Positions 28,801 through 41,562 of a stretch of 64,000 nucleotides of DNA are shown one piece after another. The stretch is from Trichoplax adhaerens (lineage: Eukaryota > Placozoa > Uniplacotomia > Trichoplacea > Trichoplacidae). The notes under the pieces were generated by a model. It was not told where the DNA came from. It saw nothing but the letters and a program-made list of their open reading frames with translations, and searched no databases. Made by a program: the position numbers and the translations under genes. Position 1 is the first letter of the stretch. Each line of letters starts with the position of its first letter. The stretch is from contig NW_002060964.1 of assembly GCF_000150275.1 (NCBI RefSeq), positions 920,975-984,974 of the forward strand, given 5' to 3'.

Positions 28801-30128
28801 TAGCTTATAATCAAACTATATAATAGATCAAAAAATTAAAGTACAGATAGCATCAGTAAAGATTTGTAAATGTAAAAATCTTACTAAAGTAAACAGTAAT
28901 GTCAAAGTACAATATCGTTATTTTATAAATAATTTGCAAAGGTCAGTTGGATAAGTCAATAAACAAAATGTTATAGCGCTTTGTGAGCTATTTGAGCTTT
29001 TACTGTATACTATCGTAACATCAAAAACAACTCTGAAGACGCAAAAGCATTTTGAACTAAATTAGCACGCTAAGAAATTACAAATTATTCCATTAAACTC
29101 TAGTGTCCGCATTGGCCTTCTTATTTTACTATAGTCAATCTATAACTTTACAATAACTATCTGCAGTTGTATCTATTAGCTCAAATTTTTAAATTAAATA
29201 AAAATTGCATGTATGTATGTTGGTTTAATAAGCAAGAGTTGAGCATATAGTAAGGCACCGTGATTAGAATCCTACGTTACAATAAATGAATAGATTTTAC
29301 TCCAACAATTATAATAAAAATAGTTAAAACTCTTAATATAACAATATCAATATAAATTATCGAGAAATCTTCAGGATACTATAAACAACATTCCACAATT
29401 GTTGATCTTAATAATTATAAATCGCTATAGATAGATAGCATTATATCTGAAAAAAAATTCATATAACATTGCTTACCATGAATGGAACTGTCAACTTTAA
29501 CGATTTTGTTTGCCCCCTTCGGAGATAGTTCACAGCGGTTGCTTTTGCAAAATGTTATAAAATCTCATCGACTTCGCTAGCAAACTTCAGATCTCACAGT
29601 TGAGCGAACAAGTTGTGAAATCACCTCTTACAAGAAGAAACAAATCGGATTCTTCAAAGCACTCGATTCCTTAAATTAAAACTTACGCCATTTCAAGATC
29701 ATTAGGTATTACAACTTAATTTTTGACCTATGTAGCTGCCAAATTTTTCATTATCTAAGATATTCTTAGTTTACTATAAGTTATGGCTCAGTTTCAATAT
29801 GCTGTACTTCAAGCATATAGATTTAAACTTAAAACCTACTCTATTATAGTATAACTAAATTTATTGTATCAAATAGCTGCATCACTATTTTATAACTCTG
29901 TTAAACTAATTTTAAGTAGCGGCGATGTAAGCTGTATAAATCTACTTTCGCTAGAATACTGTAGTAATTTGCGTTGTTATGTAAACTGATACAAGTAACT
30001 GTAATGTGAAGAATTGTGAGGATATTTCAGAATAAGAGCCACAACTCATAAGCCTTTTATTTCTTAATGTTTCCTGTTTTATTTTTCCTCTCAGTTTATC
30101 CTCCTGAAAGAAGAACTTCTGCATTACC

Positions 30129-33100
30129 ATGTCTCGATTTTTGTTCATTGCATTTATCGTTTGCATGCATAGCTGCATACTGGTATCAGGTGCTGTAATA
30201 CCAGCCAATAGGAAGCGATCCAATCATATGCCGGACAAGGTCTATCAAATTTTCCGCCCTCAAATTTACTATAGGGATAACCAAGCCAACCGCATTTCCA
30301 CCATTTCCCACATCGACGCTCACGTTTTTGGAGGTCGATACCGCATTGAATTGGTTTTGAATCGCCAACTTGTAGCCAACAATTTTCAACATACCTTTCA
30401 GAATCAGCAAGGTAGCATTGAACGTTATCAAGGATCGACTGAGCTCTGCCATTATCAAGGTCGACTCCTCTGGTTTAGTCCAACTAATGAGGTGGGATAA
30501 AATTTCCAGTTTATTTATTTTGATAATCATTACCGCAGCTCGATTGCTATAAAATGATTGGCTTGTAGTTGAGCAGTTTTTCGATGAGTGCGCTATTCAA
30601 AATATCTCTAATATATAGAATAGTAAAGCCACTCTTAGAGGGAGGTCTTGTAGTTAACTTATTTATTCATCATTGATCGTCGTTGTTTATTTAAATGACA
30701 TCGGCATTAATTTTCTACAGATGTATTTTGATACTAGTATATTAGTAGCTGAAGAGTTGAGATTTTCTTTTATAACATTAAATCAGCTTGCATCTCTTTT
30801 CTTACCTAAGATCAATACTGCACATTTTTACTATACTCTAAAATTTAATTCAAGTATACATCTTATTCATTTCTATTTTAAGTCTATGTCTACAGCAATA
30901 ATATCGTTTAATATATAGATTAGTTTGACATGATTTTCGTAGTAATTAATGCATAGAATTATTTTACTTTTATAGACTGTACCGTTGAAGAGCGAAGTTA
31001 TCCTAAGTGCATGCAATGGATTGAACGGAATGGTCATGTTTGATAACAAGGTCTTCATTGTCGAACCGCGCAATGAAAGAAATGATATTGAAGGAGAGCA
31101 TGTTATCTTCGAAGAGGAATTCGAAGGAGATGAATATCCTGATCCTCTTTCTGAATCCACAGATGGAACTTCACAAGAGCAACATGAGGATGAAAATGAA
31201 GACGATCCAGAAGGACATAATGAACATGAAGATGAGTATGATGACGAACGTGAAAATGAAGAAGAACACGAAGATGATGAAAAGGAACGACGTCGCATGA
31301 GACGCCGAACAGTCCGCAAGACCAAATTTATCGAATTAGTTATCGTTAATGACAAAAGATTTGTAGATAACTTAGATGGTAACTTAAAGGCAGTTGAAAA
31401 TCATGCTATTCAGGTACCTTATTGAATATTAGCCATCCTTTCAACATAGTATATTTTATAGCTCGTTTAATATATATTTAGCCATGTCTGGTAACAAACT
31501 TTTTTCCTACTTTCACAGATTGTCAACTTAGTTGATGCAATGTATAAGGCAATTAACATACGAGTAGCTTTGGTCGGCATGGTCACCTGGAATGTTAAGG
31601 ATGAGATTGCTATTAGCCGTAATTCGAAAACCACTTTACAAAGACTCAGCTTGTATCGATCTACAGGTTTCTTGAAAAATATCTCCAATGATAACGTGCA
31701 GTTGTTGACTGGTATCATCTTCACTGATGGAGCAGGTACCCAAAATTGTCCAAATAAATTTTAATCTAATCAGATTTAGCAAAGATTAGATGACTTTATC
31801 TGCAGATGCGCGTTCTAGCTCCAGACTAGCCTTAAGTAAAATCGTCTATTTCTTTAATAATTAGGACGTGCTTGGCAATCCACGATGTGCAAATATTATT
31901 CTACCGGAGCAAACTACGCTTTCGAGAATATCGCTAGAGCAGCTGCCTTCATGGCACGTAATATTGGTCACAATCTAGGAATGAGAACAGATCGATATGG
32001 TCACTGCAGCTGTAGAAAAAATAATGAAATTACCAAGGGATGCATCATGTCGTCTCAAATTAACGGTCCTCCAGCCTTGTCATTTTCACCTTGCAGCGTT
32101 AAAGATTTAAAGAAGGCCTTCCAAGAAGGAGTTGGTCAATGCCTTACTAATAAGCCATCAATCCCTAAACCTAAACCGGTTTGCGGCAACGGAATCGTCG
32201 AAAAAGATGAACAATGCGAATGTGCATCAAAAATGAAATGTACTGAATTAGGCTGCAATCCTAAGACTTGCAAATTTCACCCTGTGCCTCCAACATCAAC
32301 GATGAATCCAACTAATAACGTCGAGGTTACCCAAAGCCAAGTTGAAACTGTCAAGACTACACAACGTCCAACATCGACAATGAATCCAACTAATAACGTC
32401 GAGGTTACCCAAAGCCAAGCTGAAACTGCCAAGACTACACAACGTCCAACATCGACAATGAATCCAACTAATAACGTCGAGGTTACCCAAAGCCAAGTTG
32501 AAACTGTCAAGACTACACAACGTCCAACATCGACAATGAATCCAACTAATAACGTCGAGGTTACCCAAAGCCAAGTTGAAACTGTCAAGACTACACAACG
32601 TCCAACATCGACAATGAATCCAACTAATAACGTCGAGGTTACCCAAAGCCAAGGTGAAACTGTCAAGACTACACAACGTCCAACATTGACAATGAATCCA
32701 ACTAATAACGTCGAGGTTACCCAAAGCCAAGTTGAAACTGTCAAGACTACACAACGTCCAACATCGACAATGAATCCAACTAATAACGCCGAGGTTACCC
32801 AAAGTCAAGCTGAAACTGTCAAGACTACACAACGTCCAACATCGACAATGAATCCAACTAATAACGTCGAGGTTACCCAAAGTCAAGCTGAAACTGTCAA
32901 GACTACACAACGTCCAACATCGACAATGAATCCAACTAATAACGTCGAGGTTACCCAAAGCCAAGCTGAAACTGTCAAGACTACACAACGTCCAACATCG
33001 ACAATGAATCCAACTAACAACGTCGAGGTTACCCAAAGTCAAGCTGAAACTGTCAAGACTACACAACGTCCAACATCGACAATGAATCCAACTAATAACG

Positions 33101-33360
33101 TCGAGGTTACCCAAAGCCAAACTGAAACTGTCAAGACTACACAGTTGCCAGCAACTCAAGCTAACATTGCCACCACCAAGAAGCAATCGGTCACTGAAGT
33201 AGGTATCGCTTCTATGAAATCTGAAACTGAAGCAATTTCAGCTACCGAAAAATTGGAAAATGTAACTGAAAAGCCAGTACATCGTGCAACCGAAAGCATG
33301 CCACAAGGAGAATCAAACGAAGCGGGACCTAATGAAAACAGCGAGCCTATCAATGTTTAG
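30129..33360 (+). CDS. ADAM-like pseudoprotease with mucin-like repeat tail (ADAM gene A)
   Basis: A secreted reprolysin/ADAM-family protein of about 837 aa in four exons: 30129–30491, 30976–31413, 31519–31735, 31865–33360. All junctions are in phase and GT–AG. It has a signal peptide (about 1–22); an ADAM prodomain ending near SACNGLNGMV; an acidic Glu/Asp-rich stretch; a furin-type basic site RRRMRRR (about 227–233); and a metalloprotease-like domain starting KFIELVIVND. The zinc site, normally HExxHNxGxxH, reads RNIGHNLGMRT: His to Arg371, catalytic Glu to Asn372, third His to Thr381. Only His375 and the Met-turn CIMSS remain, so catalysis is predicted lost. The disintegrin region stops after about 30 residues (CGNGIVEKDEQCEC). 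Eleven 26-residue repeats and a short tail follow, with no transmembrane segment. Its exon plan matches the next ADAM gene. The product is probably an extracellular binding or decoy protein (inference). Confidence 0.88.
32290..33147 (+). repeat. 78-bp coding minisatellite, 11 copies
   Basis: Eleven head-to-tail copies of a 78-bp unit (858 bp in total) lie in frame in the last exon of ADAM gene A. Each encodes a 26-residue Thr/Ser/Pro/Asn-rich repeat beginning PTSTMNPTNN and ending KTTQR. Units differ at only a few positions: Val/Ala/Gly/Thr after SQ, one Ser to Leu, one Val to Ala, and the last ends KTTQL. The near-identity points to recent expansion or continuing homogenisation, and copy number is likely to vary between individuals. 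The composition suggests an O-glycosylated mucin-like stalk. Confidence 0.97.
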
Positions 33361-36300
33361 TTTTCAAGATATTGATGCCGATTGGATTTTTTTACTTGAT
33401 AGAATGGTATTCTTATTTTTAATGTCATGGTTCGATTTTATCTCAGTTATTAGATATTTTTTTGACCTTTTTTTTCGATGTAATCAACAGTATTTATTAG
33501 AATTAGCTTATGATATAGTACTATCCTGGCCTGTTTATATTTACGAAGCTTAATATAACATTTTGACAACTTACGGTATACCTAAGCGTTGCAAGGTCAA
33601 ATATCTTGTCGTAGTATTAGTTTATAATGGTAGCAAGAGCTTTGTTAAAGGGAGGAATGGAAGCTGTATATCAAGAACCATGTGATCATGTAGTAATCAA
33701 TTTCAATTTTGGTGTAGACTGTTAGCCATTTATTTTATCAATTTTATAAAAATTGTTCTAAAATGCTTGGACTTAATAGCACACATCTAATGTTTAAATT
33801 TTTCTTGGCCTGAACTCATTATTTTTTATTTTCTTTCGCTTATTTTATCAAACGAGTATTTTAGTCTATCCTGACTGTTAATTAAGTACCGTATCAACAT
33901 ACTTGATAAAAATTGTCGATGATAGAGGTAATCGTTAGATTAACCGCAGTTTTTAACTTACCGTTTTCGTATTAACTGCTAAGATGCAGTAATACCACAC
34001 ACAACTTTAGTCGTTTACTATCCTTATTACTACTTTTATAATCCATTTTATATGTAAATGATTAATTCTCTATTTAAAGTACGATTATAATAGTAATTGG
34101 ATAGAAATTATCGATTATATTATATAATTAATTATCATAATTAACTACTGTTTGAACTACTTCAATAAATGTTTGCAATTTAAAGTTATCTTATCTTGTA
34201 TTTAAATTATTGCTAAACCCCTGCTGCACGCCTACCGATCTTAGTTCAGATGCATGTATACGTAGCCACTTTCAAACTTTAATCCCAAATTAAATCAAGT
34301 ACGTCGTAATGTTTTTAAGTCAATTTTTCAAAAACAGCTCAGCCGTTTCTAAATATTACTAGTATTACTCTACTGTAAAATGGGGAATGATAGAAATAGA
34401 TAATCTGATTTTGTAATATAATAACCCATCGAAAGTAAGGTAGTTATGTATGGTAAGTATAATAATACACCTCAAAAAAATCTGTATGATTTGCGCTAAT
34501 ATTGCTTAATATTGTTACATGCCATCATGCGAACTTATTTGTTATAGTAAGACCCAGTAAGAGATCAGACTAGAAGATAATCAACCGACTTGTCTTATAC
34601 CGGCAATGCTTGTGTTAATTAGCTTGATTATTAAATTTATCTCAATGAACACAGAACTATAGTATGATGATCTCATGTTGATAATTTAGACATTACAGTA
34701 AATTAAGACGGTAAACGTTGATGAGAGTCAGCGCTGGATATGAAAAGCCGGAATTCAACTTAATAGCAGCTGCAGGATATTATTACCCGATCGATTTTTT
34801 ATTCAATCAAAACTGTTATCACGCTCAAAATCAGGTAGAATGTTATTTACGGGTACATATGACATCAGCAGCAAATACTAAGAGTCTTTAAGTTAATTAT
34901 ATTATATATTATTTCAAAGCGATTGCCTTTATTCACAACAAATTATCCAAATAATTACTTAAATCTTATAATATGGTTTCAATTAATATATAGCTGAAGC
35001 TATACAATCAGAAATCAGATCCTAAATTGAGGTCTCTATCACGCTTAAAATTAAAATTGACAGAATAATATTATAGCACATGATAACAGAAGCAAACGCT
35101 AAAAAATTGCTTAAAAATACACTCGTGTATATAATATATAGAGACAATTTGAAGAGATCAGTTTATTTATAACAAGTTATTTCAGAATATTGTTACGCCT
35201 TCATAGCATGATTTTAACTGTTACATAGTTAACCCCTTCCTTACAATCTAAAGCGACATATTAAATCAAGACCAATATCAGGCTTAAAATCAAGTAGAAT
35301 GTTACTCTAATATTAGAAATGAACGCTAAAAATGCTTCAAGGTGATTTCATACTAATGCGTGCTACTTATAGTATACTTTAATGTATATTTAATCAGCCG
35401 AGTAAAGATTTCTCACCGAAGCAAACATACGTATGTTGCCCTAATTGGTACACATTCGATTCTAATCAGTCAACTCATCAGGGTTGCAGCTAGTAGTTGC
35501 CAGTTATCGACAATCATAAGTAATTATAATTGCTTGAGAAGTCTAAGCACCATCGTGTGCACTGTTTGATTTGGTTACGTTCTGTTGTAAGATCCACCGT
35601 GATCTATATTGTCTCAGTTAGACCGTAAGGGCAAATAATATTCAACGTTATTTTGGATCATTACTTGGTCTCAAATAAAGAGCAACCTAGGACTAACAGC
35701 TATCGATCAGGTATTGATTATTTGTGTAGAAGTAGTCCAATTAGTACTTTAGTCGGAGTACCTCGAGAATTTGCCGCATCTGCAGATGAATAAGTTCTCA
35801 TACGATACGTTAAATATACTAAACGGTAACACAGCTTTTCATTCAATAGCATAGGATCACTATCGAAAATAGACTATCAACATTGTATTCTATTTTAATT
35901 TATCCCATCATTGTGACAAGCAATATCATTCAAGGCATTCTAATAAGACATTCTATATTATCATGTAAATTAAACTGTCATTAGTATTGTTTCAGACTCC
36001 GAAGTATTGTCTATCGAGTATAATATAGCCTTGAAAACTTAAAGTATATATTACTACTATTCGATCAAACATTTTCTCTTATTCAACGACAGTTTAGTTA
36101 TACCGCTCTGCTTAAAATTCCGTCTATGTTTTCGGAGTGTCTTGATTTATTTCGTGATTGTATTCAATTGACGTGAGGCGCGCTTTTCTAATTTTTAAAC
36201 GCTGAATTTTTACTGCATTTTTTTATTTCTTCTTGCCTTCATCCAGTGACTTTAAACTTATTTCTTATTTACCAATTTGATATTAATATTTTAGTGGCGA

Positions 36301-36637
36301 AATTCACCAACATTATCATCAACATGATCATCAATCAAAGGTTCCTTGATGGCATATATTAATGAGGAACGACTGAACTAATTTATTGCGGCAGACTTGC
36401 TAGTTTCCTCGGAAATATCTCTTGAGATGAATTAATTTGGAATCTTATTCTGATAACTATGCTGATAACTGATAGGATTAAAAGTAACATCGGATCATCA
36501 TGTCCAGTGCTTTAAATATTTTCTGTCTAATTTGTAAGATGATATTGAACGAATTCCTCGATTAAATAATATAGATATAACTGATATGATTCTTTCACGA
36601 TATTGAAAGTGCTTGGAAAGAAATTACTATTACAGAT
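33361..36637. other. Intergenic, between the two ADAM genes
   Basis: About 3.3 kb with no supported gene. It contains a degenerate repeat of about 230 bp at about 34.79–35.35 kb. The 69-codon frame at 35360–35569 has no recognisable domain. The promoter of the second ADAM should lie at the right end, where a TTACAG sequence abuts the start codon. Confidence 0.55.
34793..35352. repeat. Degenerate tandem repeat, about 230-bp period, three copies
   Basis: The marker TATCACGCTCAAAAT (34816) recurs as TATCACGCTTAAAAT (35037) and TATCAGGCTTAAAAT (35275). Each is followed by an AGAAT-containing segment and then a weaker A-rich GCTAAAAA or CTAAGAG word. Spacing is 221 and 238 bp. The period resembles the array at 17–18 kb, but no shared sequence was established. 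Confidence 0.6.
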
Positions 36638-39600
36638 ATGAATCGAAATACTTTAATTCTCTTGGTTTCATCAAATTCCATCATGATTTTTGTAACTGGT
36701 TTATGCTGTTTACTGCTATTAGTAGATGCATCTTCTTTAGTCAATCCTCGACACAGGGCCAATTTCGTAAGCCAAACTAGGAATAATCAAAATACATCCA
36801 ACCATCCATCCAGTTCTAATCACCAGCTAAAGAGTCTAGAATATGTTGTTCGACTAAGTTATCGTTATACTCGCAATGGTAGCAATCGGCGATCAATCCT
36901 GCAATCGATAACGATGAAGATTTCTCAACATCGATTAACGATCAGATTAGAAAGAAACAATCAATTGTTACCAACTAACTATCGCCATATTTACCAGAAT
37001 GCCCAAGGCAATTTAGTCCATCATAAGAATAGCAATACGGCAGCGGATCCACATTGCTATTATCATGGTCTAGTATATTCATGGCCTAATTTAAAGGTGA
37101 GAAACAGCGTAACTCTACGTAATAAACTATTCATGATAAGGTCTTTCCTAACTAAGTACGATAATCATATTCTACCTCTCTTGCCATCTCGATCATAACG
37201 ATATTAAAATAAATATGTTGAGTAAACCTATCGAATACCGCTATATCATACATATATTACCTACCCATTCCGCGGAAAGTTACGGTACTAAAAATATATA
37301 TATATATACAACTAATAATCCTCCAGTGTCCTATTAATTATTTTCCTATTTAACCTAAGGCAAAGTCTGAAATTGTTATGATTAGGAATAACTTGTTACC
37401 GTTTTTGTTAACATCGGCTATCGATAAACTACGAGTTAGAAAAGGTAGAAATCTCAGATCATCTAGTTATGAATCCATTTAGCGCTACTGGTGATCTGTT
37501 ATTGTATTAAATTGAATTCATATTAAAGCAGTATTCCTTGAAATGAGGAAATGTAATGGTCGTGAAGGAGAGATACCTGATGAGTAATTTCTTTATCGTA
37601 CTAAATAATAATCCTATAAGGTCACAACTTAGGCACCTACGTATGAAACTAATCACAGTAGAATACTGTACTTTGATAGAATTGTTAGCAAGCAGAATTT
37701 TATAAAGATCTTATAATAACGTTAGTAAAATTCTGGATGTAGTTATCGGGTGTAGCATTTTGTCTAGCTTAAACCGAAGGCCATTGCATAGATCTGAGAA
37801 AGAAGATTTTGTGCCATAGATTAGCTCGCAAAGTAAATTGTCATCATCAATTCTTTAATGCAAAAGCGAACTACAAAAGAAATACAATTCTCTACAAATA
37901 ATTATGTTGATTTTAATATATGAACATTAAGAAAAGAACTTTAGTTGTATCCTAATGTTACTAGTATAATAATAGACAAGAACTAGATCAATATTGCTAA
38001 AGGTATGCGTTCAGTATGTACGGTATAGCCTGTACCATCTTCGACAGTCATGATCATTTTTCTTCTTCACGTTTCATACAGGAAAATAACGATCCGCATA
38101 ATTACGCCATCTTAAGTAGCTGCCATGGATTACAAGGTATATTTTCATTTCAAGGGGAAATTTTTCGAATACAACCTTCAAATCCACAAAGCACAAGTTT
38201 AAATAGTCTACATGTCGTCTCCAAATTAAATCACTTGAACCATTACCATCGAATTACTCGCTCTATATGCAATATAGAAGAGGCAGATACATCATCTCTA
38301 GTAGGTAAAGAAATCAATTGGAAACCCGACTTATGGCGACAAAGACGTATCTTGAACGTTAATACCATGTACATAGAGCTGGTGATTGTTAATGATTATC
38401 AACAGGTTCAAAAATTCAAAGGCAATTTAACTGCTTTGGAAGAAAATATCTTTCAGGTTTACTTCTTACCGTCATTGCATTTATCAAAACAAATAGCTTC
38501 TGTTATAGCAGTAATTTTATATCCATTTTATTGCCTAAACAACATGTCCGTCTCCTTTACTAGATCGTCAATCACCTTGATAGTATCTATAAATCCGTCA
38601 ATATACGCATTGGATTAACCGGTATTGTTAGTTGGAATATTAAAAATCCAATTACTGTCACTAATGAAGCTCGTAGGACCTTGGATAACTTTGCCACTTA
38701 CAAGATCAACACCTTATCCAAATTATTTAATCTCGACAATGCACAACTGTTAACGGGATTATCATTAAATCAACATTCAGGTAACCATTCATTATAAATA
38801 GGCTGCATCATGCCGTACTTGCTCTGTCATAGTCTATATTAATCAATGTTTTTCTAGTATTTTAATATCCTCAAAGTAGAATGCTAATAGAATAAAGTAG
38901 CTTTCTTCACTACTTCGTTTACTTTGATACCATAATCTTAATTACTCTTAAATCAGTTCCGATTAAAAATAAATGTATCGTTGATAGTAGAATACAGTAC
39001 AACTATTGTAAAAGTAGCTATTTGTAGCTGTTGGTTTACTATGGCACAGTAATTCTACTTGAATCGATTGTGATTAAAATAGTTAACGTCCTTGAAAACA
39101 GAATATGCATAATGCAGTAGGCATCTTAAATCATGTAAATTTGTTCTGATAGTGCTCTTGAGTGGGAGTGATTAAAATAGTTTACCGGTATAATGATTAA
39201 GAAAGAGCTAATATATAAGGCCGCCTTGATTACTGCGGCTTAATATATGTCGAGCACTGATATCGACAGGCCCTCTGTCTACCTTTATGTCATAACGGCT
39301 ATGAACTATTTTCTTATAATGAGTTGACACCAATAAATTCTTATTTTCAATCAATTTTAGGCTTAGCTTATATTTCGACGATTTGTTCGCCTCAATCAGT
39401 TGGCGTAGTCCAGTCTTATGACGATAATTTTGACGCAACGGTGACGGTTATTGCTCATGAACTTGGCCATAACTTAGGCATGAGACATGATAATAATGAT
39501 GTATGCCATTGCCAGTTTAAACCTGATCATGCATATCGCTGCATCATGTCGAGTGCATTAACAGAACCTCCACCCCAAACATTTTCCTCCTGTAGTCTTG

Positions 39601-41478
39601 ATCAACTAAATATAACTATTCAACAAGGGAAGGTAGACTGTTTATTCAACAAACCGATACAGGTAATAACTCCGCCACGATGCGGTAATGGCCTACAAGA
39701 AAATGGGGAAGAATGTGATTGTGGCTCTTTGCAAGAATGCGCTAATTCTTGTTGTAATGCAACAACTTGTAAATTATATGATGGGGTTCAATGCCAATCT
39801 GGGCCATGCTGCAATCAATGCCATTTTAAAGCTTTTGGTGAATTATGTCGTCAATCTATCAACCAATGTGACTTGCCAGAATATTGTAATGGCCAATCTG
39901 CAGCCTGTCCAGCTGATGTTGTAAAGCAATCTACTACACCTTGTGACAACAGTTCCGGGTATTGTTATCGTGGTAGTTGCTTAACAATTAATCGCCAATG
40001 CAAGACATTATGGGGATCAACTAGCTATCCAGCTCTACCTATATGCTGGAATACATTAAATATTAGAGGTGATAATTACGGATTTTGCAAGCAAAATGGT
40101 AATGATTACAAGCCATGTAATCCAATTGATGTCTATTGCGGTGCTTTACAATGCAATTCGTCAGCTGATAATCCTGTTATAGATAGATCCCATAAAACAG
40201 CGAAAATTTATTTTCCAAAAGTAATCAGAATTTGCAATTTGATATTTGCATTTAAGTAATTGTGCAGCAGCTTTAAGATTACTTTTTTTGCAGTTTTACT
40301 TTAATAATAGAAATGCAACAAATAGGCTAATGTAAATTTTAAATTGAAGCAGCCAAACACTGATATTATCTCATTTATTTTATAGAATGGCCAAAATATA
40401 GAATGCAAAAGTGTGACGATAAATGATGCAAACAGTATAAATATGTTAAATCATGTAGCTAACGGGACCAAATGCGGACATGATAAAATCTGCATTAATC
40501 ATCAATGCCTTGATATTAATAAGTTAACGGATATAATTCAGTGTTTACCAAGCAATTGCTCTGGACATGGGGTAAGTTTAACTAGCAATCTTTCATGCGT
40601 TGATATTATTATTAATGAAATGTTGAGATCTTAATTATGATTTCTTGATTTAGGTCTGTAATAGCAAAGGTCACTGCCATTGTGATGCAGGCTATCGGCC
40701 ACCGAATTGTCTTCAACCTGGTCACGGAGGAAGTATTGATAGCCATGGTCACGCAGTAATTCTTAATATCACAGCAAATATTTCAGTTAATGTTACTAGT
40801 GGTTTATGGGAAAGCACCATAAAAACAACTAAAACTTCTGGATCGCGATCTTTTGATACTTCAACAACATTGAGTGAATTATCCTCAGAACTAGAAATTT
40901 CTGCTTCGTTTACAAAAGGAGCTCCATCAAGTAATAATGAAGTATTGATGCTACTTGTAACGACAACAGCGGCAAAACTATTTCAGCCTGGTAATAGTGA
41001 TCTTTCATATATTGACACTAGTAAAACTAATTCAGCCTTACTTGGCCAAGATAACTCAGTTATGACAAGGCTATATTCTAGTAATCTCGTATTAAATTCC
41101 ACTACGGAAAAGATTGCAGCAACAACAACCGATCCATTTCTAACGTTAGGTAATAACCAATCAGTGACGAATTCAGCATCAAATACTCCTTTAACTAACG
41201 ATAAAACGACCTTAATAACCATCCTACTAACAGCATCTGCCGCTGCTGCTATTATTGTAATATCTATAATTGGTTATTTGAAGAGGCGTCGATGGTGCAA
41301 GAAAGCTATTACAGAAGATGAAGTTAGGAAATCTGAAATAGAGGATGATAGAAAGACCGACAAAGCAAGCAGCCTCAGGATCACAAACGGATCGGGAATA
41401 CCTACAAAGCTGATTATCCAAATCAATCCGATCGCTACAGCCAGTTCAAAACAGGAATCAGCAGTTAGCGACACGTAG
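36638..41478 (+). CDS. ADAM metalloprotease-disintegrin, membrane-anchored (ADAM gene B)
   Basis: A full-length ADAM of about 973 aa in six exons: 36638–37096, 38082–38456, 38564–38780, 39361–40220, 40386–40571, 40654–41478. Phases agree throughout. Order: signal anchor/peptide with LCCLLLLV; prodomain ending SSCHGLQGIF; RQRR furin-type site; reprolysin catalytic domain with intact HELGHNLGMRHD (about 383–394) and Met-turn CIMSS; disintegrin domain from RCGNGLQENGEECDCG, with CDLPEYCNG in its loop; cysteine-rich region; EGF-like motif CNSKGHCHCDAGYRPPNC; Ser/Thr-rich stalk; transmembrane segment near 885–909 followed by KRRRWCKK; cytoplasmic tail of about 60 residues. It should be an active cell-surface sheddase or adhesion protein. 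The domain plan resembles the ADAM8/9/12/19 type; a specific orthologue is not assigned. The exon 4 donor (AAAA|GTAATC at 40220) is the least certain junction. Confidence 0.93.
37097..38081 (+). other. Intron 1 of ADAM gene B (985 bp)
   Basis: It separates the two prodomain exons. It carries a short (TA)n tract near 37281–37301. Otherwise it is AT-rich sequence with no feature recognised. Confidence 0.7.
38781..39360 (+). repeat. Intron 3 of ADAM gene B with a degenerate repeat of about 100 bp
   Basis: A word like GTGATTAAAATAGTT preceded by a CTTGAAT/CTTGAGT element occurs near 39066 and 39163, with a weaker copy (CCGATTAAAAATAAAT) near 38960. The spacing is about 100 bp. Copies are imperfect. 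The intron itself is supported by in-phase GT–AG joining of the exons on either side. Confidence 0.45.
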
Positions 41479-41562
41479 GGTAATAACTAAAAAGGCTCGT
41501 TACGATTGTCTATGCGTGGCTGGGCTCGCGAGAATTGTCTTAAAAGCAGACTCTAGTGGTTT

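Larger units (their letters stand above)
15615..30128. other. Gene-poor stretch of 14.5 kb
   Basis: No open frame here is longer than about 70 codons, and none resembles a known domain. The longest are at 15855–16058, 20497–20679, 21053–21238 and 26993–27199 on the plus strand, all consistent with chance in AT-rich DNA. Degenerate tandem repeats are visible at about 17.09–18.13 kb and 21.83–22.19 kb. A (TA)n tract lies near 17650–17675. Two minus-strand segments look exon-like (20727–20806 and 25731–25830) but could not be built into a gene. A non-coding RNA or a gene of many tiny exons cannot be excluded. Confidence 0.55.

Noticed and set aside
30186..30530. 114-codon minus-strand frame opposite ADAM gene A exon 1
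   Set aside because: Shadow of the plus-strand prodomain exon, which has a signal peptide and in-phase splicing.
32277..33186. Two long minus-strand open frames (155 and 296 codons) across the 78-bp array
   Set aside because: The unit is a multiple of three, so any frame open in one copy stays open through all copies; these mirror the coding minisatellite.
30129..33360. Reading ADAM gene A as a decayed pseudogene
   Set aside because: No frameshift or premature stop over four in-phase exons, and the signal peptide, furin-type site and repeats are intact; loss is confined to active-site residues.
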